This document shows, piece after piece, positions 9,110 to 17,226 of a stretch of 64,000 nucleotides of DNA (positions are counted from its first letter, which is position 1; every line of letters begins with the position of its first letter). Below the pieces are notes generated by a model that was not told the DNA's origin, ran no database searches, and saw nothing but the letters and a program-made list of their open reading frames with translations. Source of the stretch: Seribacter sp963934295 (lineage in GTDB: Bacteria; Verrucomicrobiota; Verrucomicrobiia; Opitutales; Seribacteraceae); contig CAWVXY010000009.1 in NCBI GenBank assembly GCA_963934295.1, forward strand, positions 1 to 64,000. The letters are read 5' to 3'. A program made the translations under genes and the position numbers.

Positions 9110-9406
9110 TCACCAATCAGCACTTAGGTCATCCCAATTTGGATTATCTTTTTCGATTAGCTGAATTTTAGTGGAACGCTTACCCGCCTTTAATTGCTTT
9201 TCTCGTTTAATAGCATTTTCAACGACCTCGAAAGACTCAAAATAAACCAATCTCTTGAGATTGTATTTTTTGGAAAAACCTTGGTTCGTTCCATTCTTAT
9301 GTTCGAGCATACGCTTGGAAAGATTTCCACTGACGCCAACATAAATCGTACCGTTTTTTCGATTGGCAAGTAAGTAAGTGCAGTAGGATTTCTTAGTCCA
9401 AGACAT
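9110..9406 (-). CDS. GIY-YIG nuclease family protein
   Basis: This 98-residue protein is a stand-alone GIY-YIG domain of the YhbQ/UPF0213 type. It shows the two core strands (YCTYLLANRKNG and TIYVGVSGNL), the catalytic arginine helix (LSKRMLEHKNG) and the conserved glutamate helix (VENAIKREKQLKAGKR). The family cuts DNA with one metal ion, but the biological role of the small stand-alone members is largely unknown. It is enclosed on both sides by pairs of the same 130-bp hairpin repeat, which suggests a connection between nuclease and repeat. The last residues (NWDDLSADW) match the usual family C-terminus, so the gene looks intact. Confidence 0.9.
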   Translation of the reverse strand: MSWTKKSYCTYLLANRKNGTIYVGVSGNLSKRMLEHKNGTNQGFSKKYNLKRLVYFESFEVVENAIKREKQLKAGKRSTKIQLIEKDNPNWDDLSADW

Positions 9407-9454
9407 TAATCAAAGATAAAAAATCAAACCGCATAGTCGATCAATTTTGATGTT

Positions 9455-9584
9455 GTCATTGCGAGGAGGGAACGGAAGCGGACGACGCGGCAATCCATCG
9501 TGCCTCGGGGGATGCGGTCGGGTTTGTCTCTTCGCTTCCTGGTTCACAGTGGATCGCCACGGGCTTCGCCCTCGCGATGACAAG
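9455..9584 (+). repeat. Full copy of the 130-bp imperfect-palindrome repeat
   Basis: It has the same ends as the copy at 8957 (GTCATTGCGAGGAGGG and CCTCGCGATGACAAG) and the same internal paired arms, in the same orientation. It starts about 50 bp upstream of the GIY-YIG start codon. The spacer after it (TTGGAGAAGGAATGGAG) resembles the spacer after the first partial copy (ATTGGGAAAGGAATGG), so repeat plus spacer may have been duplicated together. Confidence 0.8.
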
Positions 9585-9631
9585 TTGGAGAAGGAATGGA
9601 GTGTGGATTATGATGACCATACACGTTCTTT

Positions 9632-9761
9632 GTCATTGCGAGGAGGGAACACAAGTGACCGACGCGGCAATCCATCGTGTCTCGAGAGGGTGCGTTCGAC
9701 CTGTCTCTTCGCTTGCTGCCTCCCAGTGGATCGCCACGAGCTTTCGCCCTCGCGATGACAA
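9632..9761 (+). repeat. Full copy of the 130-bp imperfect-palindrome repeat, upstream of rmuC
   Basis: Fourth copy of the element, 47 bp after the third and in the same orientation, with ends GTCATTGCGAGGAGGG and CCTCGCGATGACAAA. It lies about 100 bp upstream of the rmuC start and happens to be open in the rmuC frame, which gives a false N-terminal extension. Confidence 0.8.
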
Positions 9762-9864
9762 AATAGGTGGCACTCTCTTTTTAAAAACAAAAGATTTTGA
9801 CCACAATCATCCCGAAGGCTTGACAAGGGGGGTACCCTTTCCACAAATTCGAAATGTGGAAATT

Positions 9865-11259
9865 ATGGAAGCAGTGATTTATGGAATGGCGGGTATGAGT
9901 GTGGGCTTAATTGCCCTGGTCATTTATGTGGTGAAAAATAGAAACCTGAAAAATAGCAACTCCGAGGAACTTCAGTTAAAGATCAGCGAGCTTGAGGGCT
10001 CCGCACACGCACTGGTCACTGAGAATCGTCTGCAAAAGGAGGAGATTCAACAGGGCCAGCAACTCGAAGCGGAATTACGGGAACAGCTAAAACAGGCGGA
10101 TCATGAAAAAGTGCAAAAGGCGACCCAGAATATAGAGTTAAACCGGAGGCTGGAAAATCAAATTGAGGAACAGGAAAAAATTGCCAAGCAAATGCAGGAA
10201 CGTTTTGAAAATCTGGCCACTAAAATACTCGAGCAAAAGAGTGCTAAGTTTACCGAGGCAAATAAGGAAAATATCAAAGCGGTACTCGAACCCTTAGATA
10301 AAGATATCCAATTGTTTCGAAAAAAAGTGGAGGATATTCACGAAAAAGATCTCAGCCAACACGCATCACTCAAAGAATTCCTTGGAAATATGCAACAAAG
10401 CCAGGCTCAATTGAGCGAGGAGGCGAGAAATTTGACTCATGCACTCAAAGGAGATTCTAAAAAACAGGGCGATTGGGGAGAATTTATCCTCGAACGTACC
10501 TTGGAAGCATCCGGTTTAATCAAGGGCCAGGAATTTTCGATGCAGGAAACTTTTGACCGTCAACGACCGGATGCGATTATTCGCCTGCCCGAAAACCGGG
10601 CCATTGTGGTGGACGCCAAGGTATCCCTGACTGCATATGAACGATCGATTTCTCTGGAGGACGAAGAACTGCAAAAGGGTGCTCTGAAAGAACACTTGCA
10701 ATCGGTAAAAAAACATGTCGATGAACTTTCTGAAAAGGATTATTCCGCGATCGAACAGATCAATACACCCGATTTTGTACTCCTTTTTATTCCGGTTGAG
10801 CCTGCATTTGGAGCCGCCTTACGGGAAGACCCCAACCTATACCAATATGCTTTTGATCGAAAAATTGTTTTGGTGACCTCCACCACCCTTATGGCCACCG
10901 TTAAAACAGTGGCCAACTTATGGAAACTGGAAAAACAGAATAAACATGCTCATGAAATTGCCCGGCAGGCAGGAAACCTCTATGATAAATTCTGCGGTTT
11001 TTTGACCAATATGGATGATATTGGAAAGGCATTGCAAAAGGCCGCGGAGGCACATGAAAAAGGGTTTGGGCAATTATCCAAAGGGAGTGGTAATTTAGTT
11101 GGAAGAGTTGAAAAACTTAGGGATCTGGGGATTCAATCCAAAAAAGAATTACCCGTCTCTTTTGCCCATTTTGACAAGGTTGATTCAGACGGGGATATAG
11201 AACAGCAGGATGAACTCGGATTAATGGATGGCGAAAGCGAATTAGACCAGTCAGCATAA
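9865..11259 (+). CDS. rmuC: DNA recombination protein RmuC
   Basis: The ATG at 9865 gives 464 residues starting MEAVIYGMAG; the frame is open further upstream, but only through a hairpin repeat, so that part is rejected. An N-terminal membrane segment (about 5-25) is followed by a long coiled coil rich in Glu, Gln and Lys (about 30-190). The RmuC domain follows: GDWGEFILERTLEASGL, then RPDAIIRLPENRAIVVDAKVSLTAYE, whose D...D-x-K pattern is the predicted PD-(D/E)XK-like core. RmuC limits inversions at short inverted repeats in E. coli; this is of interest beside a palindromic repeat cluster, though adjacency may be chance. The C-terminus is acidic. Confidence 0.92.
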   Translation: MEAVIYGMAGMSVGLIALVIYVVKNRNLKNSNSEELQLKISELEGSAHALVTENRLQKEEIQQGQQLEAELREQLKQADHEKVQKATQNIELNRRLENQIEEQEKIAKQMQERFENLATKILEQKSAKFTEANKENIKAVLEPLDKDIQLFRKKVEDIHEKDLSQHASLKEFLGNMQQSQAQLSEEARNLTHALKGDSKKQGDWGEFILERTLEASGLIKGQEFSMQETFDRQRPDAIIRLPENRAIVVDAKVSLTAYERSISLEDEELQKGALKEHLQSVKKHVDELSEKDYSAIEQINTPDFVLLFIPVEPAFGAALREDPNLYQYAFDRKIVLVTSTTLMATVKTVANLWKLEKQNKHAHEIARQAGNLYDKFCGFLTNMDDIGKALQKAAEAHEKGFGQLSKGSGNLVGRVEKLRDLGIQSKKELPVSFAHFDKVDSDGDIEQQDELGLMDGESELDQSA

Positions 11260-11299
11260 AGAACCAAGTAACTAAATTGTTATGGAGTTTGAAAATCCA

Positions 11300-12802
11300 T
11301 TAATAAACGATCTGACCTGGTAAATTATCCATAACCCTAAACACTCTTTTATTCCCTAAACTATCGAACGGCTGAACCTTGCTGCCTGGGAGGCTCAGTT
11401 CTAATTTTTTAGTATTGGAGGAAGGAATAACTTTGCCTGGTAAGCTGGCCAGGTGAACATATCCAGGAGCCCGGGATTCCCCACGAAAAAGGGGATCATC
11501 ATCATCTTCCGGAACTAATAATTCAGAAGCCCGATCCAATGGTTGTTGTAATTGGCCACGATCATCTAAAATTTCATCAAGATGTGCCAATGTCTTTTCC
11601 CGAAAGATCTGCATGTTTTCAAATTTCCCAAGCTCCCGAAGCTGGCCATTAATCCGATCAAAATAACGCAAGGTTCGGGCATCCACCTCGGGATCGAGAG
11701 ACGGAAATATTTTATCATTATCCACCAACCAGGTGGCAAAAGATTCATATAAACTGTCAACATTGGATTCGACTATTTTTTCCTTATCGAAATTCGGTAG
11801 GGCCAAATCAATCTGGTCTAAAATATCCTTGGGTTGTGGAACCATTTCAGCAATTTGAGGACCAGGGAGAACTTGATTAAGACCTACATCTTTAAGGTCG
11901 TCTTTGTCATTATTTATAGCCTGAACAGGTGCAGGGTTTAATTTCATCGCTACAATTTCACGAAGTTCATCCATTCCAACCCGCTCTTTTCCCAATTTAT
12001 CTAACTGAGTATTAATAAAGGTAAGCTTTCCCTTTAACATGCTCGATCCATTGCTTGACTGGGACTCATCCATATTCAAATTTTTTGATTTTGTAAAAAA
12101 CTCAACCATTGACTCAACGGTTCGACGAATCCTAGTCTCTGCCAATTCCCGCGATTCGGAACTGGGCTGATAACCGGCATTACCAGGAGCGTAATCTGAG
12201 GCTTCAATGGTCGGGTCATCATAGTATTTCTGAATGCGGGCAAGGAGTCGATTAACCGTTTGTCGGGATCGACCTTTTAATCTCATTTCCTCCCGAATAC
12301 TTCTCTCCCATCCTTCTATATTAGGTGGGGAAGAAACCCGGATACTTTTCATCCTTGGAGCATAATAAAACATAGCCGGTGTAGTGGGTTGAGAGAAATT
12401 ATTAACTTTGGACGGTGGGCATCGGTTTTGAGGAATGAATGAAATGAGATTTTGAGGAATGAACTCAGTCTCACGATTCTGCCTAGGTGTAAATTTATTA
12501 TTTTGTGAGGCGACACCCTCGAATAGCTTAACTTTATTTTCATCACTTTCATTGAATTTATTCTGGAAATCTATACCTACCTCACCAGACTTTCCCGGTT
12601 TGAATGAGTTATCTTTTTTAGGTACAATTTTCTGTACCGGAGGTACAAATCTCTTGGACTTCGGGGGAACAAAATCTCCCAGATCTTGTTGAAATAAACC
12701 ACAACAAACCATCAAACTGTTCGCGTTTAATTGAGAAGATATCAAAAGAAGGATGCACAATACGAACAACCATAAAAATTGGGATAAATTTACATTTTTC
12801 AT
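11300..12802 (-). CDS. Secreted hypothetical protein
   Basis: Starting at the ATG complementary to 12800-12802 gives 500 residues with a good Sec signal (MKNVNLSQFLWLFVLCILLL, cleavage probably after the SSQLNA region). An upstream in-frame Met at 12838 would bury this signal. The region after the signal is low in complexity, with repeated FVPP, FIPQN and KPGK pieces. The remainder is helical and acidic with no recognised domain (for example MKLNPAPVQAIN and DEILDDRGQLQQPLDRASELL). The C-terminus repeats a short VHLASLPGKVIP / DNLPGQIVY pattern. I do not recognise a family. It ends 41 bp from the convergent rmuC. Confidence 0.65.
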   Translation of the reverse strand: MKNVNLSQFLWLFVLCILLLISSQLNANSLMVCCGLFQQDLGDFVPPKSKRFVPPVQKIVPKKDNSFKPGKSGEVGIDFQNKFNESDENKVKLFEGVASQNNKFTPRQNRETEFIPQNLISFIPQNRCPPSKVNNFSQPTTPAMFYYAPRMKSIRVSSPPNIEGWERSIREEMRLKGRSRQTVNRLLARIQKYYDDPTIEASDYAPGNAGYQPSSESRELAETRIRRTVESMVEFFTKSKNLNMDESQSSNGSSMLKGKLTFINTQLDKLGKERVGMDELREIVAMKLNPAPVQAINNDKDDLKDVGLNQVLPGPQIAEMVPQPKDILDQIDLALPNFDKEKIVESNVDSLYESFATWLVDNDKIFPSLDPEVDARTLRYFDRINGQLRELGKFENMQIFREKTLAHLDEILDDRGQLQQPLDRASELLVPEDDDDPLFRGESRAPGYVHLASLPGKVIPSSNTKKLELSLPGSKVQPFDSLGNKRVFRVMDNLPGQIVY

Positions 12803-12955
12803 ATTTAGTATAAATACATACTTAAACATAAAAAGCAAATCAATGGTTGACTTTTTTTCAAAAAAAAGAAAAAGGGAGAAATAAATATTAAAAAGACATC
12901 TTCGAAAAAAGGTATTTCTTTTTAATTTGGTGAATTCATTATTGAACAGCGAAGT

Positions 12956-13756
12956 TTAATGATGATTAAGCCCGCCTTTATAGTTACGGGTTAAATCTTT
13001 TAATACATTCACAATTTCACGGGTTGTTAAGCCTGTGGCATCCAATAAATCACGATCTATGGTAGCACCTCTGCGCAGTGATGTACTGGCACTCTCCTCT
13101 GCATTAATTAACAATCCATTACCTATACGGGCTAATGCCTGACCAAAGGGAAAAGAAGTTGAAAATAAATCCTTAGAAGAATCGGCAATAAAGGAAGTAA
13201 TCGAATCGTCAAAACCTAGGTCGATCATTGCTCGAGCAGTCCAACTAACACAATCATCCCTACATTGATCAAAGCCAGAGTGCTCAAGTGCTTGTAGATA
13301 AATAAGTTTCTCATAAGTTACATAACTAAAGTTATAGAATAGTCCACAAAGATAGGCATCGTCAGCCTTCAACCCTAACAATTCATTGTAATGTTTAATA
13401 AATCGATCTAATATTACAGCTCTTTTCTTAAGTACTGCCTCTGACATATCCGAAAGCTTTAAGGGCAATTCAAAAATTTCCTGGTTCATTGTTCGAATGG
13501 CGAGGCTTTTTAAAAAACTAAGCCCTTTCTTGAAAAGAATTTCTTTTGCAAATTCATCACCGCCACCTCCAAAACCCCCACGGCGTGTGAGTTTTTCGAA
13601 TAAAGATTGATTATCAGAACATAATCCCAATACATCCTCCAAGGTTGGTTCTTGCTTATTTATCAACCTCTCAATTTTAGGTAAAAGCACAAGAGAAGAG
13701 AAATCTTCCCTAAATATGCATGAAAGTCTCTCACTATTATCGGCTATTAAGTTCAT
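12956..13756 (-). CDS. HDOD-domain-like protein
   Basis: This 266-residue soluble protein looks like a divergent HDOD domain: an N-terminal helical region (LPKIERLINKQEPTLEDVLGLCSDN), the segment FLKSLAIRTMNQEIFELP, a pair of helices with LKKRAVILDRFIKHYNELLGLKADDAYLCGLFYNFSYVTYEKL, and a C-terminal region LLDATGLTTREIVNVLKDL. HDOD proteins are signalling relatives of HD hydrolases without the catalytic HD pair, and none is seen here. A glycine-rich stretch (RRGGFGGGGDEF) follows the first helices. Upstream is a 230-bp AT-rich interval containing its promoter and that of the divergent sulfatase. Confidence 0.55.
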   Translation of the reverse strand: MNLIADNSERLSCIFREDFSSLVLLPKIERLINKQEPTLEDVLGLCSDNQSLFEKLTRRGGFGGGGDEFAKEILFKKGLSFLKSLAIRTMNQEIFELPLKLSDMSEAVLKKRAVILDRFIKHYNELLGLKADDAYLCGLFYNFSYVTYEKLIYLQALEHSGFDQCRDDCVSWTARAMIDLGFDDSITSFIADSSKDLFSTSFPFGQALARIGNGLLINAEESASTSLRRGATIDRDLLDATGLTTREIVNVLKDLTRNYKGGLNHH

Positions 13757-13987
13757 TTTATAATTATAAATATTAGATTATGACAAATACTAACAATAAG
13801 TTATATAAGTCAATAAATTACTTTAAAAAAAATAACATTAAATAACAGAGATTATTATCTAATTTAATTCAAACAACCCGCTTAAATGGGTAAAATATTA
13901 ATAAAACCTAATTTATATTAAAAATTTAATCTATAATTACCTAAATCAGGATTGCGGATGCTTTTTTAATTAGGGTAAACTTGGAAG

Positions 13988-15895
13988 ATGAAATTTTTAC
14001 CTTTAATATTTTCACTTTCCTCTCTCGTGCTTTATTCCGACCGCCCCAATATTATTTGGATAACTGCGGAGGATATGAGTCCCGTGCTTGGATGTTATGG
14101 AGATATGGATGCGAAGACCCCAAACATTGATAAACTGGCCAGGCAAAGTGTTCGCTACACCAAGGCCTTTGCCTCGGCTCCGGTCTGTTCCCCATCCCGA
14201 TCCTGCCTAATCCAGGGAACCTATCCGACCACCCTGAGCACCCAGCAGATGCGTTCCGGTTTCCCTCTACCTTCTTACATGAAGGGCTTCCCTGCCCTGC
14301 TTCGCAAACAGGGATACTACACCACCAATAATGTAAAAACCGACTACAATTCCGGAAACTATGAGGAGATCATTAAAAGTTCGTGGAATGAAAATTCAAG
14401 TTCCGCTCATTGGCGAAAGCGGGAGGATAAAGAAAAGCCTTTCTTTTCCGTTTTTAACTTAATGACTTCCCATCAAAGCCGGTCGATGGTCTGGCCCTAT
14501 GAACGTTTTGAAAAAGAAATTCAGTCCAAGCTAAGCACCGATCAAATTCACGATCCGGCTAAAGTCACGATCCCACCCTATTACCCGGACACTCCGGTGG
14601 TACGCAAGACTGTGGGCCGTTTTCACGACTGTGTAACCGCAATGGATAAAGAAGTGGGCGAAATCCTCAGGCAATTGGAACAGGATGGACTGTCGGAGAA
14701 TACAATAGTTTTCTTTTTCTCCGATCATGGATCCGGAATGCCCCGACACAAACGGGCACTCCTCGACTCAGGGATGCATGTACCCCTCCTCATTCGCGCT
14801 CCTGAAAAATGGCAAAAGTTCGCCCCTGACCAACCGGGCTCAACCACTGATCGAATGGTCGCTTTTGTTGATTTCGCATCAACTGTGCTAAGTCTGACCG
14901 GAATCGATATCCCGTCATACATGCAGGGAAAACCTTTCTTGGGCCCAGAACAAGTGAAAGCACGAAAGTATGTATTCGGTCACCGTGACCGGGTGGATGA
15001 AGTGCGCGACTTGGCCCGCTCGGTCCGCGATCAGAACTTTCTTTATATCCGCAATTACATGCCCCACCTCGGTTACAACCAACCAACTGCCTGGCCTGAC
15101 CTGGGTGAAATCAGGCATGAATTTTATCGCCTCGCAGACCGGAAAAAGATGACTTCTCCTCAGTGGCATTTTGCCGGCCCGACCCGACCGGTTGAGGAGT
15201 TATACGACTGCAAAAAAGATCCGCAAAACCTTACAAACCTGGCCGGCTCGGCTGCACATAAAAAGATTCTTACCCAACTACGCGGTGCACTAAACCAACA
15301 CCTTAATCAAACACGGGACCTTGGTTTCCTGCCAGAGTATGAAGCCTGGAAACTCTTCGAAAACAGCTCAGGCTGGGAGGTTGGGAAGTCGGGCAAAATA
15401 GATCTTCAAGCGATAAGGAAAGCCGCATCGCAAGTCGGCTTGGCTGGGGAATCAATCCTGATTGCCAACCTTAAATCCGCCAATGAGCTTGTTCGCTATT
15501 GGGGCGCAATTGGACTCTGTGCTCACAAAGAAGAACTGGGAATGGATGCAAAAAAAGCTCTAAACAAAGCCCTGAATGATCCTTCGCCCTCGGTGCGAAT
15601 TGAAGTGGCCAACACTCTTCTGCTCCGTGGAAAATCTGAGCCTGCCCTTTCAGTCCTGATTCAGGAGTTAAATCACAAAAATTTAATCGTGGTAACTCAT
15701 GCCGCACGGACGATTGAACTATTGGGCAAGAAAGCCAAAAAGGCCCGAAAACCAATGGAGGAATGCCTGATTCGGGCCCACAAGATCCGCCCACCCGACC
15801 TATCCCCTGTCATCGTACTTCCTGGAGATCAGGACATGGCTATGTTTGTCGGATTTTCCTGCCAGGCATTTTTAAGCAAACTAAAACAGAAGTAA
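13988..15895 (+). CDS. Exported sulfatase (formylglycine type) with C-terminal HEAT-like tail
   Basis: This 635-residue protein has a short signal peptide (MKFLPLIFSLSSLVLYS) and a type I sulfatase domain. The formylglycine signature CSPSR starts at Cys67 (SAPVCSPSRSCL), and metal-binding segments are ITAEDMSPVLGCYG and FFFSDHGSGMPRHKR. The domain resembles N-sulfoglucosamine sulfohydrolase-like enzymes, which remove sulfate esters from polysaccharides. After about residue 450 a helical tail with repeats such as LIANLKSANELVRYWGAIGL and PSPSVRIEVANTLL follows, which looks like HEAT repeats. It is followed 9 bp later by the GNAT gene. The Cys would need a formylglycine-generating enzyme, not present in the window. 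The substrate is unknown. Confidence 0.92.
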   Translation: MKFLPLIFSLSSLVLYSDRPNIIWITAEDMSPVLGCYGDMDAKTPNIDKLARQSVRYTKAFASAPVCSPSRSCLIQGTYPTTLSTQQMRSGFPLPSYMKGFPALLRKQGYYTTNNVKTDYNSGNYEEIIKSSWNENSSSAHWRKREDKEKPFFSVFNLMTSHQSRSMVWPYERFEKEIQSKLSTDQIHDPAKVTIPPYYPDTPVVRKTVGRFHDCVTAMDKEVGEILRQLEQDGLSENTIVFFFSDHGSGMPRHKRALLDSGMHVPLLIRAPEKWQKFAPDQPGSTTDRMVAFVDFASTVLSLTGIDIPSYMQGKPFLGPEQVKARKYVFGHRDRVDEVRDLARSVRDQNFLYIRNYMPHLGYNQPTAWPDLGEIRHEFYRLADRKKMTSPQWHFAGPTRPVEELYDCKKDPQNLTNLAGSAAHKKILTQLRGALNQHLNQTRDLGFLPEYEAWKLFENSSGWEVGKSGKIDLQAIRKAASQVGLAGESILIANLKSANELVRYWGAIGLCAHKEELGMDAKKALNKALNDPSPSVRIEVANTLLLRGKSEPALSVLIQELNHKNLIVVTHAARTIELLGKKAKKARKPMEECLIRAHKIRPPDLSPVIVLPGDQDMAMFVGFSCQAFLSKLKQK

Positions 15896-15904
15896 CAAAA
15901 AAAG

Positions 15905-16849
15905 GTGCCAAAGACCGCGGATACATTCGAACTTCGTCCGATGGAAACGGATGAATGGAACGAGGTGGCTGAATTGATTCACGAGTCCACAAATTCCTGG
16001 TATATGGCCAATGGGAAAAATCCTATCTTCAACGGCTCGCCTTCAGATGCCCTGCTGTTTTGTGAGGTCTATGAGGCACTCGATCCGGGGTGCTGTATCG
16101 TAGCAGTTTGCCGAGAATCCGGAAAGATTGCCGGCTCCTGTTTTTATCATCCCCGCACCACTCATGTTTCCCTCGGGATCATGAACGTTCAATCGGATTT
16201 TTTTGGAAAAGGAATCGCAAGTTCCCTTCTATTCCGGATAGCCAGCTTTGCTGAAGAAAAAAAGTTGCCTGTCCGCCTGATTTCAAGCGCCCAGAATCTC
16301 GATTCCTTCTCGCTTTATACGAAAAAGGGGTTTGTGCCCTTCCTCAGCTTCCAGGATCTATTCATCAAAGTTCCAGCAAATGGATTATCTCTTGTCGAGA
16401 TACCCGATAGTGAAACCATTCGGGAAGCTGTAGCCGAAGATATTGCGGACATGGTTGAACTGGAAATGGAATTGGTCGGAATTGAGCGGGCAAAAGATTT
16501 TTCTTATTTTATCAAAAATTCAGAGGGCATATGGAAAACCCTTATTTACCGGGACAGGGATGAGAAACTGCTTGGCTTTCTATGCTCTGTAAACCACCCG
16601 GCGAGCCGGATGATCGGTCCCGGTGTTGCCCGGTCAGAAAATATCACAACTACTCTTCTTGCTGCTCAACTCGATTTTTTTCGCGGATTCAGTCCCGTAT
16701 TTCTACTCCCAACCGATGCCGCACAAGCCGTAAAAACTGCCTATTCATGGGGAGCTAGAAATTGCGAAATTCATTTCGCCCAATGCCTGGGAAAAAAACC
16801 AGCCACGAGAGGTGTCATTATGCCCACCTTCATGCCCGAGACAGCATAA
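15905..16849 (+). CDS. GNAT family N-acetyltransferase, probably tandem
   Basis: This 314-residue protein has a GTG start, 9 bp after the sulfatase stop, with an A-rich AAAAAAAGGTG context. The start is supported because the segment TFELRPMETDEWNEVAELI is the usual first strand and helix of GNAT domains. The acetyl-CoA motif A is visible as IMNVQSDFFGKGIASSLLFRI (Q/R-x-x-G-x-G/A pattern), followed by LDSFSLYTKKGFVPF. The second half (from about residue 175, VAEDIADMVELEMELVGIERAKDF) resembles a second, degenerate GNAT unit. The substrate is unknown. Same-strand spacing suggests cotranscription with the sulfatase. Confidence 0.85.
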   Translation: MPKTADTFELRPMETDEWNEVAELIHESTNSWYMANGKNPIFNGSPSDALLFCEVYEALDPGCCIVAVCRESGKIAGSCFYHPRTTHVSLGIMNVQSDFFGKGIASSLLFRIASFAEEKKLPVRLISSAQNLDSFSLYTKKGFVPFLSFQDLFIKVPANGLSLVEIPDSETIREAVAEDIADMVELEMELVGIERAKDFSYFIKNSEGIWKTLIYRDRDEKLLGFLCSVNHPASRMIGPGVARSENITTTLLAAQLDFFRGFSPVFLLPTDAAQAVKTAYSWGARNCEIHFAQCLGKKPATRGVIMPTFMPETA

Positions 16850-16875
16850 AATGAGAATTGAAAGGGTTTCTTAAT

Positions 16876-17211
16876 ATGGAAAATCTGTTTTCTTATGGCA
16901 CCCTGCAATTAGAAAAAGTACAGCTAGAAACTTTTGGAAGAAGTCTTTGCGGAAAAAAGGATGTCCTAATCGGTTATGTGATTTCAAAAATCAAAATTAC
17001 GGATCAAGCTGTTCTCGCAAGAAGTGGAACTGAAATTCACCCAATCCTCCGTTACACTGGAAATCCTTCCGATGAAGTAGAGGGAGTTATTTTTGAAATT
17101 TCCAAGGAAGAACTACAACAGGCGGATGCTTACGAGGTTAATGCATACAAACGAACAGAAGCCAATTTCAAGTCTGGAGCAACAGCCTGGGCATATGTGG
17201 CTGTAGAATAA
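16876..17211 (+). CDS. Gamma-glutamylcyclotransferase (AIG2-like) family protein
   Basis: The ATG at 16876 gives 111 residues and has an AAAGGG ribosome-binding site 9 bases before it; the in-frame TTG at 16858 is less likely. The protein begins MENLFSYGTLQLEKVQ, the YGTL substrate-binding loop of this family, and contains VEGVIFEISKEELQQADAYEVNAYKR, including the conserved D-x-Y-E region. The family includes gamma-glutamylcyclotransferases and gamma-glutamylamine cyclotransferases, with the catalytic glutamate in the region DAYE. It is 26 bp after the GNAT gene and likely part of the same transcript. Confidence 0.85.
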   Translation: MENLFSYGTLQLEKVQLETFGRSLCGKKDVLIGYVISKIKITDQAVLARSGTEIHPILRYTGNPSDEVEGVIFEISKEELQQADAYEVNAYKRTEANFKSGATAWAYVAVE

Positions 17212-17226
17212 ACAATAAGACTTAGA

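Noticed and set aside
8871..9761. CRISPR array
   Set aside because: Copies are about 130 bp long, only four exist (one truncated), spacing is irregular, they flank a gene, and no cas gene is present.
9577..9864. N-terminal extension of RmuC through the fourth hairpin repeat
   Set aside because: The added 96 residues are translated repeat sequence (the repeat is open in this frame by chance). The ATG at 9865 gives a normal RmuC with its membrane anchor at the N-terminus.
14531..15169. Several minus-strand frames of 65-98 codons inside the sulfatase gene
   Set aside because: They are shadows of a strongly supported sulfatase and have no domain match or ribosome-binding site.
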